This document shows, one piece after another, positions 54,685-64,000 of a DNA stretch of 64,000 nt. Every line of letters begins with the position of its first letter. The first letter of the stretch is position 1. The position numbers were made by a program, and so were the translations under genes. The stretch comes from Chitinophaga sp. S165 (lineage in GTDB: Bacteria > Bacteroidota > Bacteroidia > Chitinophagales > Chitinophagaceae), in assembly GCF_003182155.1 (NCBI RefSeq), contig NZ_QGTG01000001.1:1794991-1858990 (forward strand), given 5' to 3'. The notes below the pieces were generated by a model. It saw only the letters and a list, made by a program, of their open reading frames with translations. It did no database searches and was not told where the DNA came from.

Positions 54685-55776
54685 TTAAAAACTCACAACT
54701 TCCTTAAAGGCCTTTTTAGGCTGAAAATCCCTGTCAAACAGCAGCGGATAATCCTTCCTGCCCCGCACGGGGAAATCGTCCAGCCAGCTATGCCTGTCTG
54801 ATACATTCCAGAAAGTCACGCCAGTCAGTGATGCTTTATACTTACGAAATATTTCAAAGACGGCCCTGTATTGAGCTGCCTGGGCATTTTCCCGTTCGCT
54901 GGTAAAACTGGTGTCATTATCACCAGCGCTCCGCGTCCTGGCCTCATGTTCTTTTGGATAAACAGAAATATCCAGCTCTGTGATCTGTAATGGAAGTTTC
55001 AATGCAGCAAAATCGGCGAAGGTATTTTCCAGCTGTTCCGTCGTAGGCTCGTTGATAGCCCAGTGCCCCTGTAACCCAACCGCTTGTACCGGCACTCCTT
55101 TACCTCTCAGTTCTTTTATCATCCGGATGATCTTTCCTCTTTTGACAGGATTTATCTCATTATAATCGTTGTAAAAAAGCACTGCCTCCGGGTCTGCGGC
55201 ATGCGCCCATTGAAAAGCCTTTTCTATAAACCCGGGGCCGCATATACGCAACCATGCCGAGTTACGGTAAAACTCATCCTTCTTGTCGCTGATCGCCTCA
55301 TTGACCACATCCCAGGCATATATCTTTCCCTTGTACCTTGTAACAACTGTGGTAATATGCTCTTTCAGCCGCTGTAACAGTATTTCTTTGGATACCGTAT
55401 CGCCCTTCTTATCTGTAAACATCCAACCCGCCACCTGGTTATGCCAGCAAAGCGTATGACCTCTCATCTTCATCCTGTTCCGCACCGCGAAATCGACAAT
55501 AGCATCCGCCTTCCTGAAGTCATATTCATCCTCTTTAGGGTGAATTACGCCCATTTTCATATCGTTCTCCGGCGTCAGGCTATTGAATTGCGTAACTATA
55601 AATTGTCCTTCATTTCCCTGTAGTGCACGGGGGGAAACAGCTACGCCGATGGGAAACAGAGAACGGTAGTAATCCTTTAAGCCTTTCCCCGGTTGATCCT
55701 GACCTATACAGGACCCGGCAAAAAAAACGCCTGTAACAGCTGGTAACAGTAGCTTCGTTATCTTTTGGAAATTCAT
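54685..55776 (-). CDS. GH10 endo-1,4-beta-xylanase
   Basis: A 363-residue xylanase that cuts internal beta-1,4 bonds of xylan. Catalytic acid/base E160 (AWDVVNEA), nucleophile E267 (ITELDIS). Other GH10 marks: ENDMKMGVIHP, MRGHTLCWHNQVAGW, VQAVGLQGHW, and VTFWNVSDRHSWLDD near the end. An N-terminal hydrophobic segment with AGSCIG suggests a lipoprotein (C23). Single gene. Confidence 0.96.
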   Translation of the reverse strand: MNFQKITKLLLPAVTGVFFAGSCIGQDQPGKGLKDYYRSLFPIGVAVSPRALQGNEGQFIVTQFNSLTPENDMKMGVIHPKEDEYDFRKADAIVDFAVRNRMKMRGHTLCWHNQVAGWMFTDKKGDTVSKEILLQRLKEHITTVVTRYKGKIYAWDVVNEAISDKKDEFYRNSAWLRICGPGFIEKAFQWAHAADPEAVLFYNDYNEINPVKRGKIIRMIKELRGKGVPVQAVGLQGHWAINEPTTEQLENTFADFAALKLPLQITELDISVYPKEHEARTRSAGDNDTSFTSERENAQAAQYRAVFEIFRKYKASLTGVTFWNVSDRHSWLDDFPVRGRKDYPLLFDRDFQPKKAFKEVVSF

Positions 55777-56058
55777 TTGTTTAAGTTTTAAAGCATTATG
55801 CAGCCGACCAGCACCGCCCGGAAAAGGACAATGTCGGTGCAGTTAAAATATTAATAGCTTCGTCTTTGTGGTTGCGATTATACAGGCGAACTTTCAGGAC
55901 AATCAAACAACGTGGACTAGATACATGGCGGGTCAATCCATAATAAAAATGGCACATAATTTCTTAATTGTCAAATTTTCCGGTGATTATTTTAGCAGTA
56001 TTTACTACCAGTCAAACCCATCTTGTTTATTACGCAGAACCACTGCGTGGTGATGCCC

Positions 56059-56066
56059 TATTTTTG
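56059..56066 (+). promoter_or_regulatory. -7 promoter element for the 56103 gene
   Basis: TATTTTTG, perfect TAnnTTTG, 36 nt before the ATG at 56103. It is the only clear signal in the 326-bp gap 55777-56102. Confidence 0.5.
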
Positions 56067-56102
56067 TATCATTCATTGATTTTTTAACAGTGTATTTGCA
56101 TC

Positions 56103-56645
56103 ATGGCAATTATTGATTTAACCATTAGCGCTCTCAAAAAGCTCAACCCTCCATCTTTAAACAACACTTATTATGTAACAGACAACGGCCGGGAAAGCGA
56201 GTGGAAATGTACGTCGCTGACCGGCAATCCCCCCGGCGAGAATACTACAGATAATATACTTATCGGCGATCACGGCGCAAAATTCGTCCGCATCTATTCA
56301 GGCGGCGTAAACATCTTATGGTTCAAAACCACCAGAAATACGTGGACAGATGCGATCCAAAAGGCCGTTAATGTATCGGACGAGATATACTTTCCTTATG
56401 GCACCTACCAGGTATCCCGTACCATCACCATTTCGGGCAATAAAAGACTGTTTGGAAGCGGCACCATTACCAGGGAGAAAACCGCTAACGGCTTCTTTGA
56501 GTTCCTTAAAATTACAGGATCAGATACCAATGTAAAGATCGAAGGATTGACGTTCTACGAAGATATCAATCCCGATATTGCTGAAGATGACTTTTTTACG
56601 GTTAACTTTGGTTCCGATTCGATAACATATGAAACTACGAGATGA
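56103..56645 (+). CDS. Truncated pectate-lyase-like (beta-helix) protein
   Basis: A 180-residue protein. It begins MAIIDLTISALKKLNPPSLN, then a glycine/asparagine-rich stretch and WTDAIQKAVNVSDEIYFPYGTYQVSRTITISGNKRLFGSGTI, the N-terminal turns of Pectate_lyase_3/tailspike beta-helices. A full helix needs 300 or more residues, and this one stops after about three coils. It overlaps the HEAT gene by 17 nt. Probably the surviving front of a phage-tail-like or surface protein; it may also be a genuine short protein. Confidence 0.6.
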   Translation: MAIIDLTISALKKLNPPSLNNTYYVTDNGRESEWKCTSLTGNPPGENTTDNILIGDHGAKFVRIYSGGVNILWFKTTRNTWTDAIQKAVNVSDEIYFPYGTYQVSRTITISGNKRLFGSGTITREKTANGFFEFLKITGSDTNVKIEGLTFYEDINPDIAEDDFFTVNFGSDSITYETTR

Positions 56646-57153
56646 ACTCCTAAAAGAACATAGCAAAGCAAACTGTATGCGCATCGTAGCATGGATCGGC
56701 AGTTCAGAAAAAAGGTTTGCCCAGCTGGTCCATATATTCATTCACGATGAATACCGCGTTGTACAAATGGCTGCATGGCCCTTAAGTTATGTATTGGAGA
56801 CACATCCTGAACTGGCTGAAAAACATCTGCCGGTATTGCTGGACAACCTGGAAAAGCCAGATCTGATATCAGCAGTGAAAAGAAATACCATTCGTGCTTT
56901 ACAATCGGTGCCTATACCGGAAAAGTATCATGGCATGGTGATGAACCACTGCTTTAACTATATCAGCGATCCGACAGAGAAAGCAGCAGTGAAAGCGTTC
57001 TCGCTGACCGTCCTGGAAAATCTTTCAAAGATCTATCCGGATATTAAAGGAGAGCTCAAACTGATCATTGAGAGTAATATAGAGAACGAAACGCCGGCGT
57101 TCATTTCAAGAGCCAAAAAGATCCTGACCAGAATGGCCCGCGGCCGATGGTAA
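56629..57153 (+). CDS. HEAT-repeat protein
   Basis: A 174-residue all-helical protein: MKLRDELLKEHSKANCMRIVAW, then repeated helix pairs (FAQLVHIFIHDEYRVVQMAAWPLSYVL, HLPVLLDNLEKPDLISAVKRNTIRALQSV, KAAVKAFSLTVLENLSKIY, FISRAKKILTRMA). Typical of small HEAT/ARM scaffold proteins of Bacteroidota; partner unknown. Start ATG 56629 lies inside the end of the upstream frame. Confidence 0.8.
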   Translation: MKLRDELLKEHSKANCMRIVAWIGSSEKRFAQLVHIFIHDEYRVVQMAAWPLSYVLETHPELAEKHLPVLLDNLEKPDLISAVKRNTIRALQSVPIPEKYHGMVMNHCFNYISDPTEKAAVKAFSLTVLENLSKIYPDIKGELKLIIESNIENETPAFISRAKKILTRMARGRW

Positions 57154-57164
57154 AAAAATATCTT

Positions 57165-57210
57165 GTTATAAAAGTAAAGGTCCGCCGAGGCGGACCTTTA
57201 CTTTTATAAC
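57165..57210. terminator. Very long perfect inverted repeat, bidirectional terminator
   Basis: 21-bp perfect stem (left arm from 57165 to 57185, right arm to 57210), 4-nt loop CGAG, A-run and T-run inside the arms. It separates the HEAT gene (+) and SusD gene (-). Confidence 0.88.
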
Positions 57211-57221
57211 ATTCAGTATTA

Positions 57222-58988
57222 TCAGTATTTATCATTCTGCGTGAACGCATCTGATGCATCCATTGCAGACTGCGGGATCGGGAATACCCTGCGGAAAGGC
57301 TGGGATACAGGTTTAGCTGTACATGCAGCCTCAAATTTTCCAAAGCGGATCATTTGTTTCCTCCTGTACATCTCCCAATACATCTCGAAACCTATTTCAT
57401 TATAAAGTACCTGCTCGTTAATGGCAGTCAGCGCCTTACCTGGCACTTCATTGTAAAGCTTCTCACGGGTCCTGCTGGTACGCAGTTTATTCATGTCTCC
57501 CAGTGCCAGATCGGTCTGACCTTTGCGGAAGTAAGCTTCTGCACGCATACAATAAATACCCCCTAAACGGTAAAGCGGAATATCTACGCTGCTGAAACTA
57601 TTTCCTCTTCCGGGATCATATTCATACTTGAACACGCGTACGCCCTGATTGATCTGTGCCTGTGTAAAAATAGCCTGTGCCGGGTTGTCGAAATGAATTT
57701 CCGGTGTGTAATCTACTGGCTGTGCAGCATACTTGTCGCAGAACAGTTTGAATACTTTGATACGGCCGTCCGGCGTTCTTTCGAAATCAGTTGTACCGAT
57801 TTTCTTAGGTCCGTATTGTTGGCCTTCCTGGAAACCGCGGTTAAAGTGGAACCACAGCAACGCCGGACTAATGTTTGGCACAAAACTGGTTGCAGGTACG
57901 CTGACATCGCTACCGTCATTCATGAACCAGGTACCATCTTCATACTGATATTTTCTGGAATAACGCGGGTCATCATGATTACCATCCCAGGTATGATAAT
58001 ACTCTGGTGTTATACAGGAAGCGTTAGTTCCCCTCGTTGCCGGAGAAGGCGTCTGGCTTCTTTCCATTGACATATAAGCGAAGTCGTTATCGCTGTTACG
58101 TCCGATGTTGACATCCTGGCTTACCACGAAGATCAGTTCCGGTCTACCGTTATTTTTTATACTAAAGTTCTCGAAGTAGTTGCTTTCCAGGTGGAACCTC
58201 GAATCGTCAATGATCTTGGATGTATAGGAGATCACCTTGTCCATATCGGTACCCTGATTGTCTACCGCTGTCTCCAGGAAGTTGAAGGTAGCAGCATAAC
58301 GGTTTTTCAATACCGCACGGTTCAGGTACATATCGGCCAGCATCGCATAAGCAGCCTGCTTGGTGAAACGTCCGTTGTGGGTATTTTGCTCTTTCAGATC
58401 AGCCAGATCAGGCAGGATCGTTTCCACTTCTTTGATCAGCTCATCGATAGCAACATCCGCTTTCTTTACTTCCAGCTCTGCATTTGGATTATAAGGGTCC
58501 TTATATGGCGCCTGTCCGAAGAGGTCCAGCGTATGATAGGTATAAAAAGCCAGCATAGCTCTTGCCTCGGCAAGGAAGAGTTTCTTGTTGGTAAAATCAG
58601 GCTTATTGTTAACAGTACTGATAGCAGTCAGCGACTTAATAATACCTGCGTTCAGTGCATTCCAGGCCTCGTTCACCCTGCCGTTGTCCGGTCCCCAGGT
58701 AAACTCATGGAGCGCACGCCAAACACCACCATCTCCCCAGTCACTACCACGGGTCGGGAGGAATGCTTCATCTGTCGAATATTCCTGTAATGCGAACACG
58801 TTACCATGATCAACAAAAGTAGCGTCGCCCATTTGGCCATATGCCGCAGCCAGGGCATTTTCAGGGCTGGCGTTGTTAGAACCCAGCACCTCGTCGATCA
58901 CCTGTTCTTTCAGGTCTGTACAGCTTACCATCGCTACCGTGAGCGCGACGCAAGCTAATTTATGTAGTTGTAATGATTTCTTTCTCAT
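57222..58988 (-). CDS. SusD/RagB-type surface glycan-binding lipoprotein
   Basis: A 588-residue lipoprotein (MVSCTD lipobox near residue 20). SusD features: ENALAAAYGQMG at the N-terminus, TPR-like helices (NEAWNALNAGIIKSLTAI, LFLAEARAMLAFYTYHTLDLFGQAPYKD, RFTKQAAYAMLADMYLNRA) and the C-terminal RagB part (DIPLYRLGGIYCMRAEAYFRKGQTDLALGDMNKLRTSR, FEMYWEMYRRKQMIRFGKFE, RVFPIPQSAMDASDAFTQN). ATG 58988 was used; a GTG three codons earlier overlaps the SusC stop. Follows SusC by 8 nt. Confidence 0.95.
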   Translation of the reverse strand: MRKKSLQLHKLACVALTVAMVSCTDLKEQVIDEVLGSNNASPENALAAAYGQMGDATFVDHGNVFALQEYSTDEAFLPTRGSDWGDGGVWRALHEFTWGPDNGRVNEAWNALNAGIIKSLTAISTVNNKPDFTNKKLFLAEARAMLAFYTYHTLDLFGQAPYKDPYNPNAELEVKKADVAIDELIKEVETILPDLADLKEQNTHNGRFTKQAAYAMLADMYLNRAVLKNRYAATFNFLETAVDNQGTDMDKVISYTSKIIDDSRFHLESNYFENFSIKNNGRPELIFVVSQDVNIGRNSDNDFAYMSMERSQTPSPATRGTNASCITPEYYHTWDGNHDDPRYSRKYQYEDGTWFMNDGSDVSVPATSFVPNISPALLWFHFNRGFQEGQQYGPKKIGTTDFERTPDGRIKVFKLFCDKYAAQPVDYTPEIHFDNPAQAIFTQAQINQGVRVFKYEYDPGRGNSFSSVDIPLYRLGGIYCMRAEAYFRKGQTDLALGDMNKLRTSRTREKLYNEVPGKALTAINEQVLYNEIGFEMYWEMYRRKQMIRFGKFEAACTAKPVSQPFRRVFPIPQSAMDASDAFTQNDKY

Positions 58989-58996
58989 GGTCTTCA

Positions 58997-61900
58997 CTAG
59001 AATTTAATTGTAGCACCTAACAGGAATGTTTTTGCAGCCGGATAAGTGGTATAGTCAACCCCCAGGGACTGGTTTCCACCCACCGCTTTAGCAGTATTCA
59101 CCAGCGGATCAAAACCGGAATAGCCAGTGATGGTCATCAGGTTCTGAGCGCTTACATAAATGTTAAATGATCTTACCCATGCCTGCTGGCCAAACCCGAA
59201 GGTATATCCCAGACGCAGGTTGTTTAAACGGATGAAGTCTGACTTCTCCAGGTATAAAGATGACAGCACCACCTGGTTGTCAGGGCTGGAACCATCTTTA
59301 TAATATTTCGCCAGTACATTACGGTCAGATTTCAGGCTGTTGATATTCAGGTCCAGCGCTGTATTATTAACCAGGTAACCGCCCGTTTGTCCGATGAAGG
59401 AGAACGCGAGGTCGAATTTCCTGTAACGCAGCTGGCTGTTCAGACCAAAGTTGAAGTTAGGGATAGCACCTTCGAAGATCTGCCTGTCGTCCGGATTGAT
59501 TGAACCGTCGTCGGTTTTGTCTTCAAAAATATCTTTACCATCCTTGTCATAACCCAGGTGTTTATACATATAGAAGGAACCGGCTTCGTAGCCGTTCTTA
59601 TAGATGTTAGCATTCACACCGGAAAGACCAGGACCGGAGATGCTTCCTGAGAAAAGCTCAGACACCGGAAGGTCTTTAATAGTGTTTGACAGTGTTGATC
59701 CGTTCACATCGAGCGACCAGCTGAAATCCTTCGTGCGAACCAGCTGTGTACCCAGCATGAACTCAAAACCTTTGTTCACGAGCTGCGCATCTACGTTCTT
59801 CCATATGGTGGTGGTAGGGCTGAGCGGACCTGAAGGAAGGTTCAGGATGGGGTTTTTAGTGGTCTTGTTATAATATTCCAATGAACCATACAACTTTCCT
59901 TTCCAAAGCTCAAAGTCCACACCGATGTTATACTGCTCTACCAGCTCCCATTTCAGTTCCGGGTTAGCGGTACGGTTTACAGTAACACCGTTTATCAGCG
60001 TCAGGTCATCGTACAGGTAATAACCGGAACCTTGCGCCAGGGTGTAGCTGGCCTGTGTAATTTTGTTCGGCACTTCCTGGTTACCGGTCTGCCCCCAGCT
60101 GGCACGAACTTTCAGATCGTGAACAACGGAGATATCTTTCATGAAGCTTTCATTGGACATGTTCCAGCCCAATGCGAATGACGGGAAATATCCGTATTTA
60201 TTGTTTTCACCGAAACGAGTTGAACCGTCAGCACGTAAAGAGGCTGTAACGAGGTACTTGTTATCGTAGTTATAGTTCACACGTCCGAAGTAGGATTGCA
60301 GCTCGTTTTCCTGCGCAAAACCACTTGGCGCTACCGGCTTTCCGGAATAGCCTGGATTGTATTCAGGATCTACACCGGAACCTTGTTGTGCAAGGTCCTG
60401 TGTACCAAAAGAAGTTCCTGCAAATTGGAATTTCTGATAGGAGAAACCACCTAATAATTCAACCTGATGCTTGTTGAAGGACTTATTGTATGTCAGATAA
60501 TGCTCCAGCAAAGTGGTAAGTGAAGACAGGTTATTCTGTACATAAGCACCAGTCGCTGAGTTGTCTGTTTTATTCGGATATATGGTTGTATTACGTTCGG
60601 AGGTAGATTTGTCAATACCGTAGTTTACACGGTAGTTCAAACCTGGCAGCAGTCTCAGTGAGGCTTCTACGTTACCCAGTACGCGGAAGGTACCTGTTTT
60701 ATCGTTATAGATGTGCAACAGATATGCCGGGTTATAGTGTGCAGGTATCCCGAAGTCGAGATAGTCACCGGTTGAATCGAATACAGAACGTGTCGGATTC
60801 GCCATCAACGCATGTATAATAACCTGGCCATTCGCGCCGGCGGTGTTACCATTGGGAATACCGGTTTCGTCGATATTGCTGGCAGTCAGGTTCATTTTAA
60901 CGGTCAGGCGTTTATCGTCGAGGAATGACTCTTCCGCATTCAGCCTGGCAGTTGTTCTTTTGAAACTGCTGTTCTCAACGATACCGTCCTGGTCCATGTG
61001 TGACACAGATGCCAGAAAGCTACCGGTATTGGAAGTTTTGGCAAAAGACAGGTTATGGTTCTGAACTGTTGCATTGCGGAAGATCACATCCTGCCAGTCG
61101 GTGCTTGCGCCACGATCGAAGATCGGATCTTTTATCGCCTTACGGTATTCATCAGCAGAAAGTACGTCCAGTTTCTTGATGACAGAAGAAGTACCGATAT
61201 AGGTATCGTATGTCAGTGTAGGACTTCCTTTGCTACCACGTTTAGTTGTGATCAGGATAACGCCGTTGGAACCTCTCGCACCATAAATAGCGGCAGCAGA
61301 GGCATCTTTCAGTACGGTAACAGTTTCAATATCACTGGTGTTCAGGAAGTTCAGCGGGTTTTTAGCCTCAGAACTACCCTGACCGAGGTTAGGAGCACCG
61401 GCACTCACGTTATCATTACTTAACGGAATACCATCCACTACGAAGAGCGGGGTACTACCGCTACGGATAGAGCCGACACCACGGATGAATACATCCACGC
61501 CTGCACCTGGCTCACCGCTGGATTGCGCGATACGTACACCGGATACCCTACCCTGCAGCAGGTTATCTACGGAGATAGTTGCGCCCTGCTTAATATTGTC
61601 AGCTTTCAGTTGCGTCAGCGCACCTGTTACGTCGGCTTTGGTCTGGCTACCGTAACCTACTACGACAACTTCACCCAGCTGACTGTTGCTTCCCTGCAAC
61701 GTTATGCGCATTAATGAGCTGGAAGCAGTTACTTCCTGTTGCGTGAAACCGATGGAAGAAATGACTAACTTCTCGCCGGCGGCTGCCTCCAGGGTGAATT
61801 CACCCCGCTCGTTCGTTACCGTCACCCGTTTGGTAGAAAGCGATTTTACAGAGGCGCCGGGTATAGGGCTGCCGTCTGCTCCGATCACCACACCTTTGAT

Positions 61901-62011
61901 AGGTTCCTGACGGATTAACCGGTCATAGTTAAGATGGCTCGCCGTACTGGCCATAGAAGGGCTCATGGCGGACAGCCATACTGCTACAATTAAAAGAAAC
62001 TGCTTGTTCAT
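58997..62011 (-). CDS. SusC/RagA-type TonB-dependent receptor
   Basis: A 1004-residue outer-membrane transporter: signal peptide about 1-22, carboxypeptidase-regulatory-like domain (IKGVVIGADGSPIPGASVKSL, EKLVISSIGFTQQEV), plug (GEVVVVGYGSQTKADVTGAL, FVVDGIPLSNDNVSAG, DASAAAIYGARGSNGVILITTKRG) and a 22-strand barrel that ends AAKTFLLGATIKF. Unlike the receptor at the left edge it lacks an STN domain, so no sigma signalling. With SusD it imports a large ligand; no glycoside hydrolase gene is adjacent, so the ligand is unknown. ATG 62011; the frame continues to a TTG at 62017. Confidence 0.96.
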   Translation of the reverse strand: MNKQFLLIVAVWLSAMSPSMASTASHLNYDRLIRQEPIKGVVIGADGSPIPGASVKSLSTKRVTVTNERGEFTLEAAAGEKLVISSIGFTQQEVTASSSLMRITLQGSNSQLGEVVVVGYGSQTKADVTGALTQLKADNIKQGATISVDNLLQGRVSGVRIAQSSGEPGAGVDVFIRGVGSIRSGSTPLFVVDGIPLSNDNVSAGAPNLGQGSSEAKNPLNFLNTSDIETVTVLKDASAAAIYGARGSNGVILITTKRGSKGSPTLTYDTYIGTSSVIKKLDVLSADEYRKAIKDPIFDRGASTDWQDVIFRNATVQNHNLSFAKTSNTGSFLASVSHMDQDGIVENSSFKRTTARLNAEESFLDDKRLTVKMNLTASNIDETGIPNGNTAGANGQVIIHALMANPTRSVFDSTGDYLDFGIPAHYNPAYLLHIYNDKTGTFRVLGNVEASLRLLPGLNYRVNYGIDKSTSERNTTIYPNKTDNSATGAYVQNNLSSLTTLLEHYLTYNKSFNKHQVELLGGFSYQKFQFAGTSFGTQDLAQQGSGVDPEYNPGYSGKPVAPSGFAQENELQSYFGRVNYNYDNKYLVTASLRADGSTRFGENNKYGYFPSFALGWNMSNESFMKDISVVHDLKVRASWGQTGNQEVPNKITQASYTLAQGSGYYLYDDLTLINGVTVNRTANPELKWELVEQYNIGVDFELWKGKLYGSLEYYNKTTKNPILNLPSGPLSPTTTIWKNVDAQLVNKGFEFMLGTQLVRTKDFSWSLDVNGSTLSNTIKDLPVSELFSGSISGPGLSGVNANIYKNGYEAGSFYMYKHLGYDKDGKDIFEDKTDDGSINPDDRQIFEGAIPNFNFGLNSQLRYRKFDLAFSFIGQTGGYLVNNTALDLNINSLKSDRNVLAKYYKDGSSPDNQVVLSSLYLEKSDFIRLNNLRLGYTFGFGQQAWVRSFNIYVSAQNLMTITGYSGFDPLVNTAKAVGGNQSLGVDYTTYPAAKTFLLGATIKF

Positions 62012-62181
62012 TGGCAATCTTACTATTATGCTTGATGTAAAAAGAAGTACAGAATTATGACCTGCCGGCCATCCACTCTCGATGGTTGTATTGTCCTGTC
62101 TTATGGCTCACGTAACGTGGTTTCGTCGGGATACTGTCTGTATGCTACTAATGTAATATATGGGTTTTATTACAAATTCCT

Positions 62182-62189
62182 CAAAAATA
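62182..62189 (-). promoter_or_regulatory. Candidate -7 element for SusC
   Basis: TATTTTTG on the minus strand, about 170 nt upstream of the SusC ATG, leaving a long leader. No good -33. Confidence 0.4.
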
Positions 62190-62412
62190 ACATAGACAGC
62201 ACGAAACTGGCTTGGTTGTACGTAAAAGTCCCCCATAGGCTGGCATTCTTTGAAATTGGGTGCAATGATAGCCCCCTTTTTGGAATTTGTTGTTAATTCA
62301 AGGTTATGTTTGTTTTAACAGATAAGTTAACGGGGATAGTTTTTCCTTTTGTTACCCCATCTGTTATACTACCGGTCAATTATCTTGATAAGTATATTAT
62401 ATTTAATTTATA

Positions 62413-62420
62413 TACTTTTG
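62413..62420 (+). promoter_or_regulatory. -7 element for the GLUG lipoprotein gene
   Basis: TACTTTTG, perfect TAnnTTTG, 35 nt before the ATG at 62456. It lies in the 444-bp divergent region 62012-62455; nothing else is visible there. Confidence 0.5.
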
Positions 62421-62455
62421 CCCCGGGGACCTATCAAATAAAAACCCGTTATTCA

Positions 62456-63763
62456 ATGAAGAACCTGTACCTGTACACTTTAGCAGCGATGGCAATATTT
62501 GCGTCCTGCCGTAAAAACGATGATGATACTGGCAATCCACCACCAACGCCGCCGGGAACACAAGACAGTATCCAAGTAATCTTTTCCGGCGGTAAGATCA
62601 GCCTTTCAGCACTGTATGAAAGCTTTGAGCAAAAAACGCCAACTTTCGTAGTTAGGAAAGGAAAACCCAATAAACCATTTAATTATCAGCTAACCGGCAG
62701 TAATGGGTTGAAACGAACAATTGATACCATTGCAAAAGGTACCGGCACACTCGACGCCAATGGCAATGCGGCACTCTTTGTTCCTGCCCTGAACAATTAT
62801 AAAGATGGTGAGATCACGGTAACGGTCACACTGGCCAATCCCGATACAGTGATCACAGCCAAAGCCCAGAAGGCTGAGTACGAGATCTCAAGCTATCTGG
62901 ACTTTATGCGCATTGGCTTCTATATTCATGGCGATACGGCTGCCCATTATATTCAGACACAGGACTTCGCATTTCCTGATACCGTATTTACAAGCTCTCC
63001 GATGTCAGGTTACCTGTATGGCAGTTACGACGGACAGGGACACAAGATCACCAATCTGACCATCAGATCTGCTGGTACGCCTCCCGGCACAACGTCGGAT
63101 GTAGGTTTATTCATAGCAAGCTATGAAGGCAGTGTGCTGAAAAACCTGAGAGTTGAATTATCTGAAGCAGGCGTTACTTCAACCGGACCAGGAAATTTTG
63201 GTGGTCTGATAGGACGGCTGTATGAAAACAGCACCGTCATTAACTGCTCTGTGAAAGGTAAGGTCCAGGTAGCCCTGAATGCTGCAAATGCTTATGCTGG
63301 CGGCATAACCGGCTTTGCTGAAAAAGCGAAGATCATTGGCTGTTCTTACAGAGGAGATGTATCCGGTCCTGTTGCCGGTGGTATTGCCGGATTATTGGGT
63401 AATGGATCAGTGATCAATATGTGTTATGCCTATAGCGCATTTGGCGGCACTAATGTTGGAGGGATCATTGCTGTACGCGCGGGTAATGTAAATATCTCCA
63501 ACTGCTATGTAGTGCCCACTGCCCACACCATGCCATTCCAGGCAATTGCACCTGTGGCTACCCAGGTAGTCGTGGCCAATTGTTTCGCCAATATGGGTAC
63601 CGAACGTCCCGGACTTACCATAGCGGATCTGGGCACTATTAATACCAGCCTTGCGGCAATGGTAATTAATAACTGGCCGGTTGGCGTTCCACAGCCAGCT
63701 AATAACAAGCCTTATAAGAGTGATACTGATCTGAACTCTCCAATGAAGTTATGGTGGGAGTAA
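62456..63763 (+). CDS. GLUG-motif surface lipoprotein
   Basis: A 435-residue lipoprotein: MKNLYLYTLAAMAIFASCRKN, lipobox with Cys 18, then a Pro-rich linker. The C-terminal half has GLUG-type repeats that start AGGI/FGGLIG (FGGLIGRLYENSTVIN, AGGITGFAEKAKIIGC, AGGIAGLLGNGSVIN, VGGIIAVRAGNVNISNC), seen in adhesin-like beta-helical proteins, followed by ADLGTINTSLAAM near the end. Diverges from the SusC gene, so it may be expressed with that system as a surface-exposed partner. ATG 62456; the frame runs to 62306. Confidence 0.85.
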   Translation: MKNLYLYTLAAMAIFASCRKNDDDTGNPPPTPPGTQDSIQVIFSGGKISLSALYESFEQKTPTFVVRKGKPNKPFNYQLTGSNGLKRTIDTIAKGTGTLDANGNAALFVPALNNYKDGEITVTVTLANPDTVITAKAQKAEYEISSYLDFMRIGFYIHGDTAAHYIQTQDFAFPDTVFTSSPMSGYLYGSYDGQGHKITNLTIRSAGTPPGTTSDVGLFIASYEGSVLKNLRVELSEAGVTSTGPGNFGGLIGRLYENSTVINCSVKGKVQVALNAANAYAGGITGFAEKAKIIGCSYRGDVSGPVAGGIAGLLGNGSVINMCYAYSAFGGTNVGGIIAVRAGNVNISNCYVVPTAHTMPFQAIAPVATQVVVANCFANMGTERPGLTIADLGTINTSLAAMVINNWPVGVPQPANNKPYKSDTDLNSPMKLWWE

Positions 63764-64000
63764 AAGATTATTTCATATAGCAGACAATGAAGGGGGTTGT
63801 ATCATAAGTAACTCGATGGCTCTGAGAATTTCTTATACGGAAATCCTTTCCATCAGGTACCCGAACAAATTTGGGTAAAAGTTATTTATGAGACAGCCCT
63901 TTTTTATTCTGAATAATTCTGAAAGGGACTGCTGTATATTGTAGGACACGTCTTCAACAGTATATTAATTAGAGTTTAAACTACGGCTATACACTTTTCA
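63764..64000. other. Right-end non-coding stretch with imperfect inverted repeat
   Basis: After the lipoprotein stop there is an imperfect inverted repeat: ATGAGACAGCCCTTTTTT (about 63888-63905) and AAAGGGACTGCTGTAT (about 63922-63937). It could be a weak terminator; the first arm also resembles the ends of some insertion elements (GGCTGTCTCAT). No gene was recognised up to 64000. Confidence 0.3.

Overview
The window is a piece of a Bacteroidota chromosome, most likely Chitinophaga or a close relative in the Chitinophagaceae. This rests on several signs: two SusC-type outer-membrane receptors (one with a SusD partner), a sigma/FecR/receptor cassette, T9SS C-terminal sorting domains on three secreted proteins, the Bacteroidota -7 promoter motif TAnnTTTG at several gene starts, and hardly any Shine-Dalgarno sequences. 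No tRNA, rRNA, CRISPR array or complete insertion sequence was seen.

Layout. 1-4.1 kb: ECF sigma factor, FecR anti-sigma factor and a SusC receptor with an N-terminal STN signalling domain (runs off the left edge). 4.3-6.3 kb: a three-helix membrane protein translationally coupled to a peptidoglycan amidase. 6.4-18.7 kb: secreted and carbohydrate-active proteins (EthD-like protein, T9SS cargo, SMP-30 lactonase, GH127-type enzyme, GH71/99-type enzyme, DJ-1-type protein, YD-repeat-like lipoprotein). 18.7-31 kb: an HxlR regulator divergent from a VOC protein; a methyltransferase convergent with a deacetylase-like/radical SAM-SPASM pair; a large bactofilin-like protein; an S33 hydrolase next to an AraC regulator; a membrane-anchored AraC regulator. 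31-35 kb: a TonB-dependent receptor, a periplasmic protein and a NeuD-type acyltransferase.

35.2-37.4 kb is the most unusual stretch: a LanKC-like lyase-plus-kinase protein that has no cyclase domain, a MauE/DoxX-type membrane protein and a small exported four-cysteine protein, closed by a strong terminator. It could be a secreted-peptide modification system, but that function is inferred.

37.6-44.0 kb is a cobalamin (B12) uptake locus. Two cobalamin riboswitches sit back to back in one intergenic region. One serves a BtuG-like propeller lipoprotein and a PKD lipoprotein (BtuH-like candidate); the other serves a BtuB receptor and a second BtuG-like lipoprotein.

44-57 kb: a two-domain VOC protein, a voltage-gated K+ channel with a zinc ribbon, a seven-repeat FG-GAP T9SS protein, a Crp/Fnr regulator, an alpha/beta hydrolase, an HEVFH zinc peptidase, an FtsX/MacB-type permease, a subclass B3 metallo-beta-lactamase with the GOB-type Gln, a GH10 xylanase, and a truncated pectate-lyase-like gene overlapping a HEAT-repeat gene. 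57-63.8 kb: a SusC/SusD pair divergent from a GLUG-repeat lipoprotein.

Several intergenic regions hold short coding-like fragments that look like gene remnants. Starts were checked by eye, and ATG was preferred where the longest reading frame began with TTG or GTG.
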